Assembly: GCF_031822435.1 (NCBI RefSeq)
Contig: NZ_JAVQLW010000005.1
Coordinates: 42,501 to 106,500, forward strand
Direction: 5' to 3'
Length of the DNA: 64,000 bases
From: Paracoccus sp. MBLB3053
Lineage (GTDB): Bacteria; Pseudomonadota; Alphaproteobacteria; Rhodobacterales; Rhodobacteraceae
Below the pieces are notes generated by a model. That model was not told the DNA's origin, did not search any database, and saw nothing but the letters and a program-made list of their open reading frames with translations. The translations under genes were made by a program, and so were the position numbers. Of this stretch, positions 45,383-53,976 are shown in pieces (position 1 is the stretch's first letter; the number at the start of each line of letters is the position of its first letter).

Positions 45383-45655
45383 TCAGATCAGGGCCAGATC
45401 CGGCGTCGATATCTTCTCGACCGCATTTCCACGCCCGGCATGGCGTGCGGCGGGGCCGATATCCCAGATGCTCGAGGAAAGGCTTGCCACCTCGACGATC
45501 TGATAGGATGTCGCGAGCAGGTCATCAATCGCCCGCTGCGCAGCCTCGGCCGCGTTCTCGCGCGCATCATCTACCCCGGGAGCGGCGCCGGATATATTCA
45601 GATCCACCAGCGCGGCACGCAGGGCTACAAGCAAGTCGTTCGGGATTTCAGTCAT
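45383..45655 (-). CDS. Small hypothetical protein
   Basis: This is a 90-residue soluble protein starting MTEIPNDLLVALRAAL, with an Ala-rich helical middle (DARENAAEAAQRAIDDLLA). There is no signal peptide or membrane segment, and I do not recognise the family. The purine-rich stretch GAAAAGAAAG lies before the start. It stands between the iron transporter and the DUF1127 gene. Confidence 0.5.
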   Translation of the reverse strand: MTEIPNDLLVALRAALVDLNISGAAPGVDDARENAAEAAQRAIDDLLATSYQIVEVASLSSSIWDIGPAARHAGRGNAVEKISTPDLALI

Positions 45656-45857
45656 GGTCTGCTTTCTTTTGACGGCGCAACGTCCGAAACGAAAAATCGT
45701 TTCATCGTCGCACGCCAAATCGAAAATGACCGTCAGGGCACCCCGATCCCTGCACGCGCAGGGATCATCCGAGGGGCCGGTTTCGTGTCGGGGCGATCCT
45801 GCCGCAATTGGCCGCCCGCATCACGCAGTTCTGTGCTGGAATGCACCGATCCGAAGA

Positions 45858-46097
45858 TCAGGAGGCGAGATATTTCTCGGCCGCCTGACGTCCGGCAAGT
45901 GCCGCGAGACGGGGAACATCGAACCGGCTCAGGCCCAGATCGGCAAGTTCGCGATCATTGGTCATCGACAGTTCTTCATAGGTCCGGCGCTGGATGCGAC
46001 GACCGACGAGATAGGCCCGGATACGGCGGAAAAGGTCGGGTTTCGAAGGCTGCGCCATCTGGCCGCGGCCCAGGCTCGCAAGTGCTGCTGCGTTCAT
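45858..46097 (-). CDS. DUF1127 (YjiS-like) small protein
   Basis: This 79-residue protein has an arginine-rich C-terminal DUF1127 domain: RRIQRRTYEELSMTNDRELADLGLSRFDVPRL with conserved R-x-x-x-EL and LGLSR features. DUF1127 proteins in alphaproteobacteria are short RNA-associated or stress proteins and affect phosphate and carbon handling in some species. AGAGGAAT is nine bases before the ATG at 46097. It is a single gene with its own promoter. Confidence 0.8.
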   Translation of the reverse strand: MNAAALASLGRGQMAQPSKPDLFRRIRAYLVGRRIQRRTYEELSMTNDRELADLGLSRFDVPRLAALAGRQAAEKYLAS

Positions 46098-46131
46098 GAT
46101 CATATTCCTCTTGGTTGCGCTAACAATGTAG

Positions 46132-46148
46132 ATGCTGCGTCGCAGCAT
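46132..46148. promoter_or_regulatory. Perfect palindrome upstream of the DUF1127 gene
   Basis: ATGCTGCG-T-CGCAGCAT has perfect 8-bp arms, 35 bases upstream of the DUF1127 start. It is a plausible operator or transcript-end hairpin. The rest of the 313-base gap up to the adenylation-reductase gene shows no other feature I can support. Confidence 0.4.
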
Positions 46149-46410
46149 GAGCAGTAGCGATCGAGTCATTGCAGCTATGCTTCAATGTGATGGCAAAAGG
46201 GGTCAGCCATGCGACACACGCAACGCAGCCCCTGGCCGCGTGCAAATCACCTTCTGGCCATTCGCATCGGAAAGGCCCGAGCAAGGCGGTCGCCGGCAGG
46301 CTGATGCCCGCTTGCGTGCCGGCACTCGCGCAGATTTCCGGGTGGCGTGCGACATGGCTTGACGTGGCGCCCATTCATGGCGACGACAGGCGCTTGAACA
46401 TTTCCACGCG

Positions 46411-49221
46411 ATGACGGACCCTCGGATGTCTCAGCCCTACAGAACAGTCTCTGCCGAACTCGCAGGCGCCCTGACGATGCATCGCGATCGAGTCGCGCTG
46501 CGTGACCGAGGCCTTCGCCTGACCTATGGCGAGCTGGCCGCGTTCGTCGCCGCCTGTCGCGTTCCCATGGCCGGGCAGAGGGCCGTCGCGCTCTACGGCG
46601 CGCCCGGCGCGCTGTTCGGCGCGACCGCGGCCACGGCGGTCATCGCGGGTTGCCCCTTCGTGCACCTCGACCCGGCCATGCCGAACTCGGTGCTTGCCAA
46701 TATCCTCGACGAACTCGAAATCGGGCTCGTCATCGTCTCTCAGACCCCGCGCGACGGCCAGTTGCCGGCGGGGTGCCAGGTGCTCGACGCCAGCACCTTT
46801 CTCGGCGCGCCCGCGACGGCCGCCACCGCGCCCGCAGAATTCCCGCCCTCGCATCCCATCTATCTGGTCGCCACTTCGGGCACGACCGGTCGACCGAAAT
46901 GCATTCCCGTCACCCATGACGCGGCATTCCTTTCGTATGAGTGGCGCGACGCCTATACGCCCTACCTGCCCGGCATGAAGGTCGGCTGCTACATCTTCGC
47001 GATCTGGGAAATGTTCCGCCCGCTGCGCAATGGCGGCGAGGTATGCTTTCCCGGAATCGAGGATCTGCTTTCACCCCAGGCGCTCGCGACCTTCATGGCC
47101 GATCACGATCTTCACGAGATGCTCTTCACGCCCTCCTTCTTCGAAAAGATGCTGCAGGGGCTCGATGCCGAACGTGCCGCCTCGCTGCCGCTCCGCCGCA
47201 TCATCCTGAACGGCGAGGTCGTCAGCGACCGCCTAATCCGCGAGGCGCAGGCGAAGCTGCCGGATGTCGCACTCTGGAACCTCTACAGCATCTGCGAAAC
47301 CCATGACATCTGCATGTCCCGGGTGACGGGACCGGCCAGCCGGGCCGAAGGCGTCAGCGTCGGCAAGGCCATGCCCCATCTGCGCGCCATCGTCTTGGAT
47401 GACAACGACCTTCCCGGCCCCTCAGGCACCCCCGGACTTCTGCATTTCGCGGGCCCGCGCATGCTGGGGCCGGGTTACGTGAACCGCCCCGAGGAAACCG
47501 CCCGACGGTTCCGTGACCTGACCATCGAAGGCCGCGAGCTGCGCCTTTACGATACCGGCGATCAGGGCTTCGTCGAGCCAGACGGCGAAATCGTCGTGCT
47601 GGGCCGCGTCGCCCATATGCTGAAGCTGCGCGGCCACAGCATCCAGACCCGCGAACTGACTGAAACCATGGCCGGATTGCTGGGCTTTTCTCACGCCATC
47701 CCCTGGGTGCAGCAGGTCGGCGAACAGGGTCAGGCGCTCGTCTTCTATTACACGGCCGATGCCCGGCAGACCGCCAGCAACAGCGCCCGCTGGCCCGGCG
47801 CGGGCGAGACCGCCCGCACGCCCGAAGCGCTCGCGGCCGCCCTGCGCGCGGTCCTTCCGGCCTATTGCGTTCCAAGCTATCTCGTCCAGCTTGACGAGAT
47901 CCCGATCCACGAGGTTTCGGGGAAATGCAATTACAAGGCCCTGCCCGCCATCTCGCCGCAGATCGGCACCGACGCAGGCGCAAGCGACGCCCTGCCAGTG
48001 GTCGCACAGGCCGCGCGCATCATCTGCTGCGGTGAAACTCAGATAGATCCGTCTCGATCCTTCCACGATCACGGCGGTGATTCCCTGATGTGCGTCGACT
48101 TCATCGTCTCGCTCGAACGCGACTATGACACCCGCGTCGATTTCGACTGGGCGCTGAACCTGCCGCTTGCGCGGTTGCACGATTTGCTGAGCGCCAGAGA
48201 AACCGCCAAGCCCGTCGCGGCCTTCGACCGCCCCGGCATCCTTCTGACCGGCGCGACGGGCTTTCTCGGCCGGCATGTCCTGGCCGAAGCGGTGCGGCTG
48301 CTTCCCGAAGGCCAGGTGGTCTATTGCCTTGTCCGGCCAAGGGATGACGAGGCCGCGCAGCGTCTCGATGCGACAGCCGCCGAATTGGACATCCCGCAAG
48401 ACCGGGTCGTTCTGGTTGCGGGCAGCATGGATGCTGCCGAATTCGGTCTCGCGGCCGCCGATTACGCGGCGCTTTGCCAGCAGGTCTTCCGCGTCATCCA
48501 TTGCGCCGCGATCGTCAATCTCGCCGTCGATCGGGCCCAGATGGAGCAATGGTCGCGCATCGGCATCGCCGCCGTGCTGGATTTCTGCCGGAATGCCAAA
48601 GCCGACCTGCGCTTTTCCTCGTCGAACGCGGTCTTTCCCGAAGAAGGCGGCCCCCATCCCGAAGCACCTGCGGCGGACTTCGCCGCATGCTCGGGCTATG
48701 GCGCGGCCAAGATCGCGGCCGAGCGCCAGATCGAAGCCTCGGGCCTTCCTGCGCTGATCGTCCGGCTGCCCTCACTTTACGATATGGCGGCGCCCAATCC
48801 GAAGGATATCTGCGAAAACATCCTCGCGGCCTGCCGGGCTTCGCAAAGCCTGCCGGCGGGGCTGTGCTTTCCCATGACGGATGTGCGCGCGGCGGCCGCG
48901 TTTCTCGTGCATGCGGCGGCCCCCGGGGCGGTCGAATTCTGCAACCTGATCGCGGATGATCCGCTGACCGCGCGCCAGGGCATGGAGGCGTTCGAAACCC
49001 TTCCCGCCGAAACCTGGCTGGCCAGGGCACCGCTTGCCGAACCCGTTCGCAAGCTGATCGCGGCCGCGCCCTCCACCCTGCACGCCAACGCCCGATTCCG
49101 CAACGAGGCGGCGAAGGCACATTGGTGCAAGGCGGGGCTGGGCGCGTTCGACCGGATCTGCGACGCCCCTGCCCTGCTCGACGCGAGGCTGGGTTACCAG
49201 AGAGAGCCCGCGTTGACCTGA
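46411..49221 (+). CDS. Adenylation-carrier-reductase protein (NRPS/CAR-like)
   Basis: This 936-residue three-domain enzyme has an adenylation domain over about 20-530: TSGTTGRPKCIPVTH (P-loop like, near 155), LYSICETHD, YDTGDQG and the C-terminal Lys in SGKCNYKA. A carrier domain has its attachment Ser in HDHGGDSLMC (near 556). A thioester reductase domain over 610-930 has TGATGFLGRHVL and the catalytic YGAAK (near 762). It should activate a carboxylic or amino acid, load it on phosphopantetheine, and release it as an aldehyde using NAD(P)H. The substrate is unknown. Confidence 0.88.
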   Translation: MTDPRMSQPYRTVSAELAGALTMHRDRVALRDRGLRLTYGELAAFVAACRVPMAGQRAVALYGAPGALFGATAATAVIAGCPFVHLDPAMPNSVLANILDELEIGLVIVSQTPRDGQLPAGCQVLDASTFLGAPATAATAPAEFPPSHPIYLVATSGTTGRPKCIPVTHDAAFLSYEWRDAYTPYLPGMKVGCYIFAIWEMFRPLRNGGEVCFPGIEDLLSPQALATFMADHDLHEMLFTPSFFEKMLQGLDAERAASLPLRRIILNGEVVSDRLIREAQAKLPDVALWNLYSICETHDICMSRVTGPASRAEGVSVGKAMPHLRAIVLDDNDLPGPSGTPGLLHFAGPRMLGPGYVNRPEETARRFRDLTIEGRELRLYDTGDQGFVEPDGEIVVLGRVAHMLKLRGHSIQTRELTETMAGLLGFSHAIPWVQQVGEQGQALVFYYTADARQTASNSARWPGAGETARTPEALAAALRAVLPAYCVPSYLVQLDEIPIHEVSGKCNYKALPAISPQIGTDAGASDALPVVAQAARIICCGETQIDPSRSFHDHGGDSLMCVDFIVSLERDYDTRVDFDWALNLPLARLHDLLSARETAKPVAAFDRPGILLTGATGFLGRHVLAEAVRLLPEGQVVYCLVRPRDDEAAQRLDATAAELDIPQDRVVLVAGSMDAAEFGLAAADYAALCQQVFRVIHCAAIVNLAVDRAQMEQWSRIGIAAVLDFCRNAKADLRFSSSNAVFPEEGGPHPEAPAADFAACSGYGAAKIAAERQIEASGLPALIVRLPSLYDMAAPNPKDICENILAACRASQSLPAGLCFPMTDVRAAAAFLVHAAAPGAVEFCNLIADDPLTARQGMEAFETLPAETWLARAPLAEPVRKLIAAAPSTLHANARFRNEAAKAHWCKAGLGAFDRICDAPALLDARLGYQREPALT

Positions 49222-49973
49222 ACATCCTCCATCGTGATCGCACGCGCCGCATCGCTGACAAGAAAGGCGGCAAGTGCTGCGATCTCATCGGGCTGGACCA
49301 GCTTGCCCTGCGGGTTCGAGGCCTCGTATTTCGCGACGACCTCGGCCCGAGGCGCACCGGCGGCGACCTCGTCATCGATGAATTTCTTCAGCATCTCGGT
49401 TTCGACCCAGGTCGGGCTGATGCTCGTGCAGGTGATGCCATGGGCCGCGCCCTCAAGGCTGACGCAGCGCCCAAGCCCAAGCAGACCGGCCTTCGAGGCG
49501 CAATATGCGGCATTGTTCGCCATGCCCTGATGCGCCGCGACCGAAGCGATGTTGACGATCCGGCCCCAGCCCCGCTGCTTCATCAGCGGCATCACGGCGC
49601 GGATCATCTTGAACGTCCCGGTCAGGTTCGTGTCCAGCGTATCGTCCCAGATGCGGTCCGAATGGTCGATCACGGCGGCTTCCTCATAGACACCGGCCGC
49701 GTTCACCAGAATGTCGACCTGTCCGTGTTCGACAACAAGGTCCCCGACGAAACGGGCGCAGCTTTCGCTGTCACGCACGTCAACCTGGCCAAAGCTGATC
49801 GCCTCACCGAACTCGGCCCTCAGTTCGGCGCTCAGCTCGGCATCCGCGCCCCGCCGCGCCCCGATGCGGACAAGTGTCCCCTCACCGGCAAGCCGCCTCG
49901 CCACGGCCCGCCCGATTCCGGACAGCCCGCCCGTGACAATTGCAATCTTCTTCTGGCTCTTCATCAAGTTCAT
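49194..49973 (-). CDS. Short-chain dehydrogenase/reductase
   Basis: This 259-residue classical SDR has TGGLSGIGRAVA (cofactor), NAAGVYEE, the catalytic Ser in VNIASVAAH and YCASKAGLLG (Tyr and Lys). It resembles 3-hydroxybutyrate dehydrogenase and FabG-like reductases. It may reduce the aldehyde or keto product of the neighbouring carrier-reductase, or act on hydroxybutyrate. Its 3' end overlaps the convergent adenylation-reductase gene by 28 bases. An ATG at 49964 is an alternative start. Confidence 0.85.
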   Translation of the reverse strand: MNLMKSQKKIAIVTGGLSGIGRAVARRLAGEGTLVRIGARRGADAELSAELRAEFGEAISFGQVDVRDSESCARFVGDLVVEHGQVDILVNAAGVYEEAAVIDHSDRIWDDTLDTNLTGTFKMIRAVMPLMKQRGWGRIVNIASVAAHQGMANNAAYCASKAGLLGLGRCVSLEGAAHGITCTSISPTWVETEMLKKFIDDEVAAGAPRAEVVAKYEASNPQGKLVQPDEIAALAAFLVSDAARAITMEDVQVNAGSLW

Positions 49974-50113
49974 CTTCCGCCATTGCGCACTTGCTCGGCG
50001 GCCTTGCGATCGCCCTGTGATCCCGGCCCCCCGAAGCCCCTTGGTCTACAGGAATGCCCATCGAGGTCAAATCGACTGCCGGGGCGTGCGGTGGAAACAG
50101 CGGCCTTTCGCGC

Positions 50114-50875
50114 TCAGGCTCCGTCGCAACCATCGGGGCCACGGACCCCATCTTTCGCAGCCCGCGCTTCGATCAGCTCGATGCGCGCATCAGCTTCCTC
50201 GAGCGTGATCGGTTCCTTCCCGTCGGGGATCGCTTCCAGCATCGGGTTCACATAGGCTAGACGCGCCAAGCAGACCTTGCGATCGGACCGTCCGATCACC
50301 CGTGCGGGAACGCCCCCGACCACGGTATGGGGCTCGACATCGCGGCGCACCACGGCATTCGCCCCGACGACGGCCCCCTCGCCCACGCGCACGGCGCCCA
50401 GAATGACGGCCCCGACCCCGATTTCGACCCCGTCGCAGATCACCGGCCGGTTTTGCAGCCCGTCCAGCCGCGCGATGCCAAAGGTGGTGTTCTGTCGCAC
50501 CGTCACGTCATTTCCGATCCATTGCGCGACAAGGATCATGCCCCCGAAATGCTCGATCCGCACCCTGCGGCCGACGCGGACGGTATAGGGCAGGAAGATC
50601 CCGGTGGAGCGCGAGACGCGCCTGAACATCAGCCGGTAGAGCAGCGTTGCCGGTGCGCGCAAGATCTTCGGAAGGCCCATCCGCCAATTTCCGAAGCGAT
50701 GCCAGAATAGGGCCTGGAACCCCTCGGACAGCCAGTCGCGGCCATTGGCGCGGTAATCCTCGGCGACAAGCGCCCAGAACCCGATCCCGGCAGGGTTTCC
50801 GTTCCGGTCCCCGCGCGAAGGCGCGAAGCGCCGATCTTCCCGCGCTCGGAATTCCCATTCCTCCATCTCACGCAT
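50114..50875 (-). CDS. Left-handed beta-helix acetyltransferase (serine acetyltransferase-like)
   Basis: This 253-residue protein has a helical N-terminal part and hexapeptide repeats over about 110-200 (ICDGVEIGVGAVILGAVRVG, VGANAVVRRDV, then VGGVPARVIG), as in serine O-acetyltransferase and sugar O-acyltransferases. It transfers an acetyl or acyl group. It overlaps the glycosyltransferase stop by eight bases, so the two probably work on one glycan or glycoconjugate. Confidence 0.83.
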   Translation of the reverse strand: MREMEEWEFRAREDRRFAPSRGDRNGNPAGIGFWALVAEDYRANGRDWLSEGFQALFWHRFGNWRMGLPKILRAPATLLYRLMFRRVSRSTGIFLPYTVRVGRRVRIEHFGGMILVAQWIGNDVTVRQNTTFGIARLDGLQNRPVICDGVEIGVGAVILGAVRVGEGAVVGANAVVRRDVEPHTVVGGVPARVIGRSDRKVCLARLAYVNPMLEAIPDGKEPITLEEADARIELIEARAAKDGVRGPDGCDGA

Positions 50876-51857
50876 CGGTCTTGCCCGTCAGAAGCGGCAC
50901 CATGACAAGGCGGGGAAAATCGTGCAGGAATCCTTTGGGCATGGCAGGGCTTTTGCCGCGCAAAAGCGCCAGCGGCAAGTTGATCAGCGCCCCCGCGATC
51001 CAGGCCAGCCCTGCGCGCCGCGCGCCCGACCGCCCGGCCGTCTTGAGATAGTAAAGCATCCAGGACCGATACCAGTAGACCGGTCGCGGCCGGCGACCGG
51101 AGCGATTTGCTTCCTGCCCGGTCGATGCACCCTCGACATGGACCACCCTCGCGCTTGGCACATGCAGGATGCCATGCCCGGCCCGCCCGATGCGGTGCAT
51201 CAATTCGACCTCTTCGTAGTAAAGGAAGAAATCCGGATCGAACCCTCCCTCCTCGGCCAGAACCGAAAGCCGGAACATGACCGCAGCCCCGGCAACCCAG
51301 TCGACCCGGCCTTCGGGCCAGTCGGGCGGCAGCGCGGGCAGGCGCCCGGCGCAAAGCCGGGACAGCGGGCCGAAGCCCACCGCCTCGACGAACTCGCTCG
51401 CGGCGGAAGGAAAGCGAAAGGCCGCGGTGACCGGCCGACCCGAGGGCAGTGCAATCCCGGCACCGGCAGCGGCAATTTGCGGCGCGGCGTCCAGGCGATC
51501 CGCCAGAATCGCCAGCGCCTCGTTTTCAAGCCGGGCATCGGGGTTCAGAAGGAAGACATAATCGGGCGGGGTTGACCGCCGCGCCAGGGTCTCAATGACC
51601 AGGTTGTTGGCCCGCCCGAAACCGTGATTGCGAGTTTCCAGCCAGAGCGTGACGCGCGCGCCCCAGCCTCCCTCGTCCCAGGCACGCGCAAGGCGCGCCG
51701 CATCGTCACCGGGTGAACCGTTGTCGATCAGATGGATCTCGACCAGGCGACCGCCATGGTGCCGCGCCAGCAGGCTTTCGACCGAGGCAATGGCAAGCTC
51801 GGCCGTGCCGTAATTGACAATGATGACCACGACACTTGATAAAGAACAACTCGTCAC
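50868..51857 (-). CDS. Family 2 glycosyltransferase (rhamnosyltransferase-like)
   Basis: This 329-residue GT2 enzyme has the GT-A start VVVIIVNYGTAELAIASVES, the metal-binding NPDARLE, WVAGAAVMFR, and FFLYYEEVELMHRI at the usual place of the ED-D-L acceptor motif. Members move rhamnose or other sugars onto cell-surface glycans. Its gene is first in a two-gene unit with the acetyltransferase. The 180-base AT-rich gap upstream should contain the promoter. Confidence 0.86.
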   Translation of the reverse strand: MTSCSLSSVVVIIVNYGTAELAIASVESLLARHHGGRLVEIHLIDNGSPGDDAARLARAWDEGGWGARVTLWLETRNHGFGRANNLVIETLARRSTPPDYVFLLNPDARLENEALAILADRLDAAPQIAAAGAGIALPSGRPVTAAFRFPSAASEFVEAVGFGPLSRLCAGRLPALPPDWPEGRVDWVAGAAVMFRLSVLAEEGGFDPDFFLYYEEVELMHRIGRAGHGILHVPSARVVHVEGASTGQEANRSGRRPRPVYWYRSWMLYYLKTAGRSGARRAGLAWIAGALINLPLALLRGKSPAMPKGFLHDFPRLVMVPLLTGKTDA

Positions 51858-52007
51858 CCGACCTCCCAGATCAACGACAAAACGCGGCAGAACCCGTCGC
51901 GCCCTGCCCCTGCATTGCGCCTACGTCGCAGGGTTCCGGGCTTGGACAATGCATGATTTTCGGCCATTTGACTGATTTGCAATATGTTTGTTGAAAATTC
52001 GTTAACG

Positions 52008-52030
52008 CTCTGCCCCGAACCGGGGCAGAG
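52008..52030 (-). terminator. Terminator after the S8 protease gene
   Basis: CTCTGCCCC-GAACC-GGGGCAGAG forms a 9-10 bp stem just downstream of the protease stop, followed on the minus strand by an AT-rich stretch (AATTTT). It is a good fit for an intrinsic terminator of the leftward protease transcript. Confidence 0.7.
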
Positions 52031-52038
52031 TTGGCCGC

Positions 52039-53193
52039 TCAGCCCTTGCGACAGGCGCCGCCGGGACGCGGCAGGCCGTTTCCGAAAACCGCATCGGGCC
52101 CTTTCTCGCCAAGGTCGCGCGCGTTGCCCGACAGCGCATGGCGCACCGAGCTGACCGAGCCTGCGGCACCTTCCCCGGCCACCAGCGCGGTGACATAGGG
52201 GGCAGCCAGGGACGTTCCCGAAAGATATTTCCCCTGCCCGTCCAGCTCCAGATAGATGTCGACGCCCGGCGCGGCAAAGTCGATATGCGCCCCCCGGGGC
52301 GCAAGATCATAGGGACGCATCGCGGCATCGATCGCGGTCACCGCGATCGTCTGGGAAAAGGCGGCCGGATAGCGCGGCGGGCTCGACGGGCCAACATTCC
52401 CCGCCGCCGCGATCACCACCATCCCCTTGCGATCGGCGGCCTGAAGCCCGCGGTCCAGGATCTTGTTATAGGGCCCGGCAAGGCTGACATTGACCAGTCG
52501 CACACCCGAGGCAGCCAGCCAGTCGATCGCGCGCATCAGCGTGTCGACCCCTGCGGCCTCATCGAATTCCGGCGCATCAGAGACGACCGAGGCGCTGTAG
52601 ATCTGCGCCCCCGTCAGTCGCCCCGGACCGGCGATGATCTCGGCCACCGCCGTGCCATGCTCGACGGCTGCGGGATGTCCGCCGGTGAAATCCTTCTGGA
52701 CGATCCGGGCGTTTCTCAACTCGGCCGCGCCGCTGTCCACCGCCCCGTCGATGATCCCGACCGGAAGGCGCGCCGCGCAGCCCGAAGACGACCAGTCCAG
52801 CAACCGGTCGGCATAGACCCGGCCGCCGGGCTCGGCCTGAAGCCGATAGGCATGGTTCACGCCCGCCGTGGCGCTGCGCTCGATGGCCTCCAGTTCGGCA
52901 ATCGCCGTCGGCCCATCGCGCCCCCGCGGGATACGGAAGACAAGCTGGCGAAACCCCAGCGACGCAAGATCGTCCTGCCGCAAGAGCACATAGCCCTGCT
53001 GGCGCGCCCGCGTCGCAAGCCGCGCCGCGGCGGCCTCGCCCGGCACCAGCGCCACGATCTGGCCCGGATCGATCACATTGGCCGCATCGCGCGCGATCTG
53101 ATCGGAGGGCGGAGGGTTCAGTTCGGGCGCGGCGCAAGCCGTCAGGCCAATCAGCATCGCGAACCACGCCGCCCGTTTCATGGGGTGAGTCAT
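52039..53193 (-). CDS. S8 (subtilisin-like) protease lipoprotein
   Basis: This 384-residue subtilase has a lipoprotein signal with lipobox LTAC near residue 21 (AWFAMLIGLTAC), so it is probably anchored in the membrane facing the periplasm. A prodomain-like region covers about 40-110. The catalytic triad appears as Asp in VGIIDGAVDSG (near 147), His in EHGTAVAEI (near 176), and Ser in SGTSLAAPYV (near 325), with the oxyanion Asn in AAAGNVGP. The start at 53193 follows AAAGGA. Its promoter shares the TTGAACC-N16-CGACC motif with the anti-sigma and RTX genes. Confidence 0.9.
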   Translation of the reverse strand: MTHPMKRAAWFAMLIGLTACAAPELNPPPSDQIARDAANVIDPGQIVALVPGEAAAARLATRARQQGYVLLRQDDLASLGFRQLVFRIPRGRDGPTAIAELEAIERSATAGVNHAYRLQAEPGGRVYADRLLDWSSSGCAARLPVGIIDGAVDSGAAELRNARIVQKDFTGGHPAAVEHGTAVAEIIAGPGRLTGAQIYSASVVSDAPEFDEAAGVDTLMRAIDWLAASGVRLVNVSLAGPYNKILDRGLQAADRKGMVVIAAAGNVGPSSPPRYPAAFSQTIAVTAIDAAMRPYDLAPRGAHIDFAAPGVDIYLELDGQGKYLSGTSLAAPYVTALVAGEGAAGSVSSVRHALSGNARDLGEKGPDAVFGNGLPRPGGACRKG

Positions 53194-53224
53194 GACATCA
53201 TCCTTTCTGCGCGGGTTCCACACT

Positions 53225-53253
53225 CGGTCGCTTGGGCAGGGCAACCGGTTCAA
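53225..53253 (-). promoter_or_regulatory. ECF-type promoter of the S8 protease gene
   Basis: On the minus strand TTGAACC, a 16-base spacer and CGACCG are found, the second element ending 32 bases before the protease start. The same two elements with the same spacing occur upstream of the anti-sigma and RTX genes. The spacing matches ECF -35/-10 promoters. Confidence 0.75.
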
Positions 53254-53283
53254 TCAGGGGCCGAAAAATCGCCTGCGAGAAAA

Positions 53284-53312
53284 TTGAACCACAACGGCGC
53301 CATTTTCGACCA
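53284..53312 (+). promoter_or_regulatory. ECF-type promoter of the anti-sigma gene
   Basis: TTGAACC, 16 bases, CGACCA, ending 58 bases before the anti-sigma start. It stands back to back with the protease promoter, with the two -35 elements 30 bases apart, so one sigma factor could fire both divergent genes. Confidence 0.75.
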
Positions 53313-53370
53313 TACATAGTGAAGGACCCGCTTCCCAAGCCGGATATCGGGCAGAAAAGGGGAAATTTCG

Positions 53371-53964
53371 ATGGACGATCAGGCAGATCGGCCCGACGAC
53401 ATCACACTCATGGCCTATGTCCGAGGCACCCTTCCAGAGAAGGAGCAGGCCGCGGTCGAAGAGGCGGCACGGCAATTGCCCGAGGTCCGCGGCGATATCG
53501 CGCTGCTGCGCGGCCTGCTTCTGACCCGCGAAACAGGGGATGAAGCCGCGCCGGGTGATCTGGGCTGGGCCAGGCTTTCGCGCGCGATCGACGCGGAAAG
53601 GGTCGCCCCGGACCGCTCGCGGCGCCGCTGGCTTCGCCCGCTCGAAATTGCCGCGACGGTGCTTCTGGCGGTGGGGCTGTGGCAGTTCGCCGTCCTGCCG
53701 CGCCTGCCGCAGATCCTGCCCGGCACAGACCGCTACGCGCCGGCATCCCAAACGGCCGGCGGCACGCTTGCCGTAGCCTTCGTGCCCGAGGCGACCGAGG
53801 CCCGCATCCGCGCGCTGTTGCAGGATATCGGGGCCGAGATCATCGGCGGACCCAGCGCGCTCGGCCTCTGGACGCTCGGCTTCCGGAACGATACGGCCCG
53901 CGACGCGGCGCTGCAGCGCCTGTCGGAAGAAACCGCGATCGTCGAATCCGTTCAGGCCAACTGA
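53371..53964 (+). CDS. Membrane anti-sigma factor with prodomain-like periplasmic region
   Basis: This 197-residue protein has a cytosolic anti-sigma-like part (1-85; LMAYVRGTLPEKEQAAVE, without a Cys zinc site), one membrane segment (about 91-108), and a periplasmic region (131-197). That last part, with LAVAFVPEATEARIRALLQ and GPSALGLWTLGF, reads like the I9/fervidolysin-type prodomain of subtilases. The gene is next to an S8 protease and an ECF sigma gene. The family match of the outer domain is by eye and needs a profile search. It would hold the sigma factor inactive until a signal or protease acts. Confidence 0.75.
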   Translation: MDDQADRPDDITLMAYVRGTLPEKEQAAVEEAARQLPEVRGDIALLRGLLLTRETGDEAAPGDLGWARLSRAIDAERVAPDRSRRRWLRPLEIAATVLLAVGLWQFAVLPRLPQILPGTDRYAPASQTAGGTLAVAFVPEATEARIRALLQDIGAEIIGGPSALGLWTLGFRNDTARDAALQRLSEETAIVESVQAN

Positions 53965-53976
53965 TGGGCGAATAGC

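Noticed and set aside
45164..46099. 311-codon plus-strand frame over the small hypothetical and DUF1127 genes
   Set aside because: It has low-complexity shadow composition, no domain, and opposes the well-supported DUF1127 gene.
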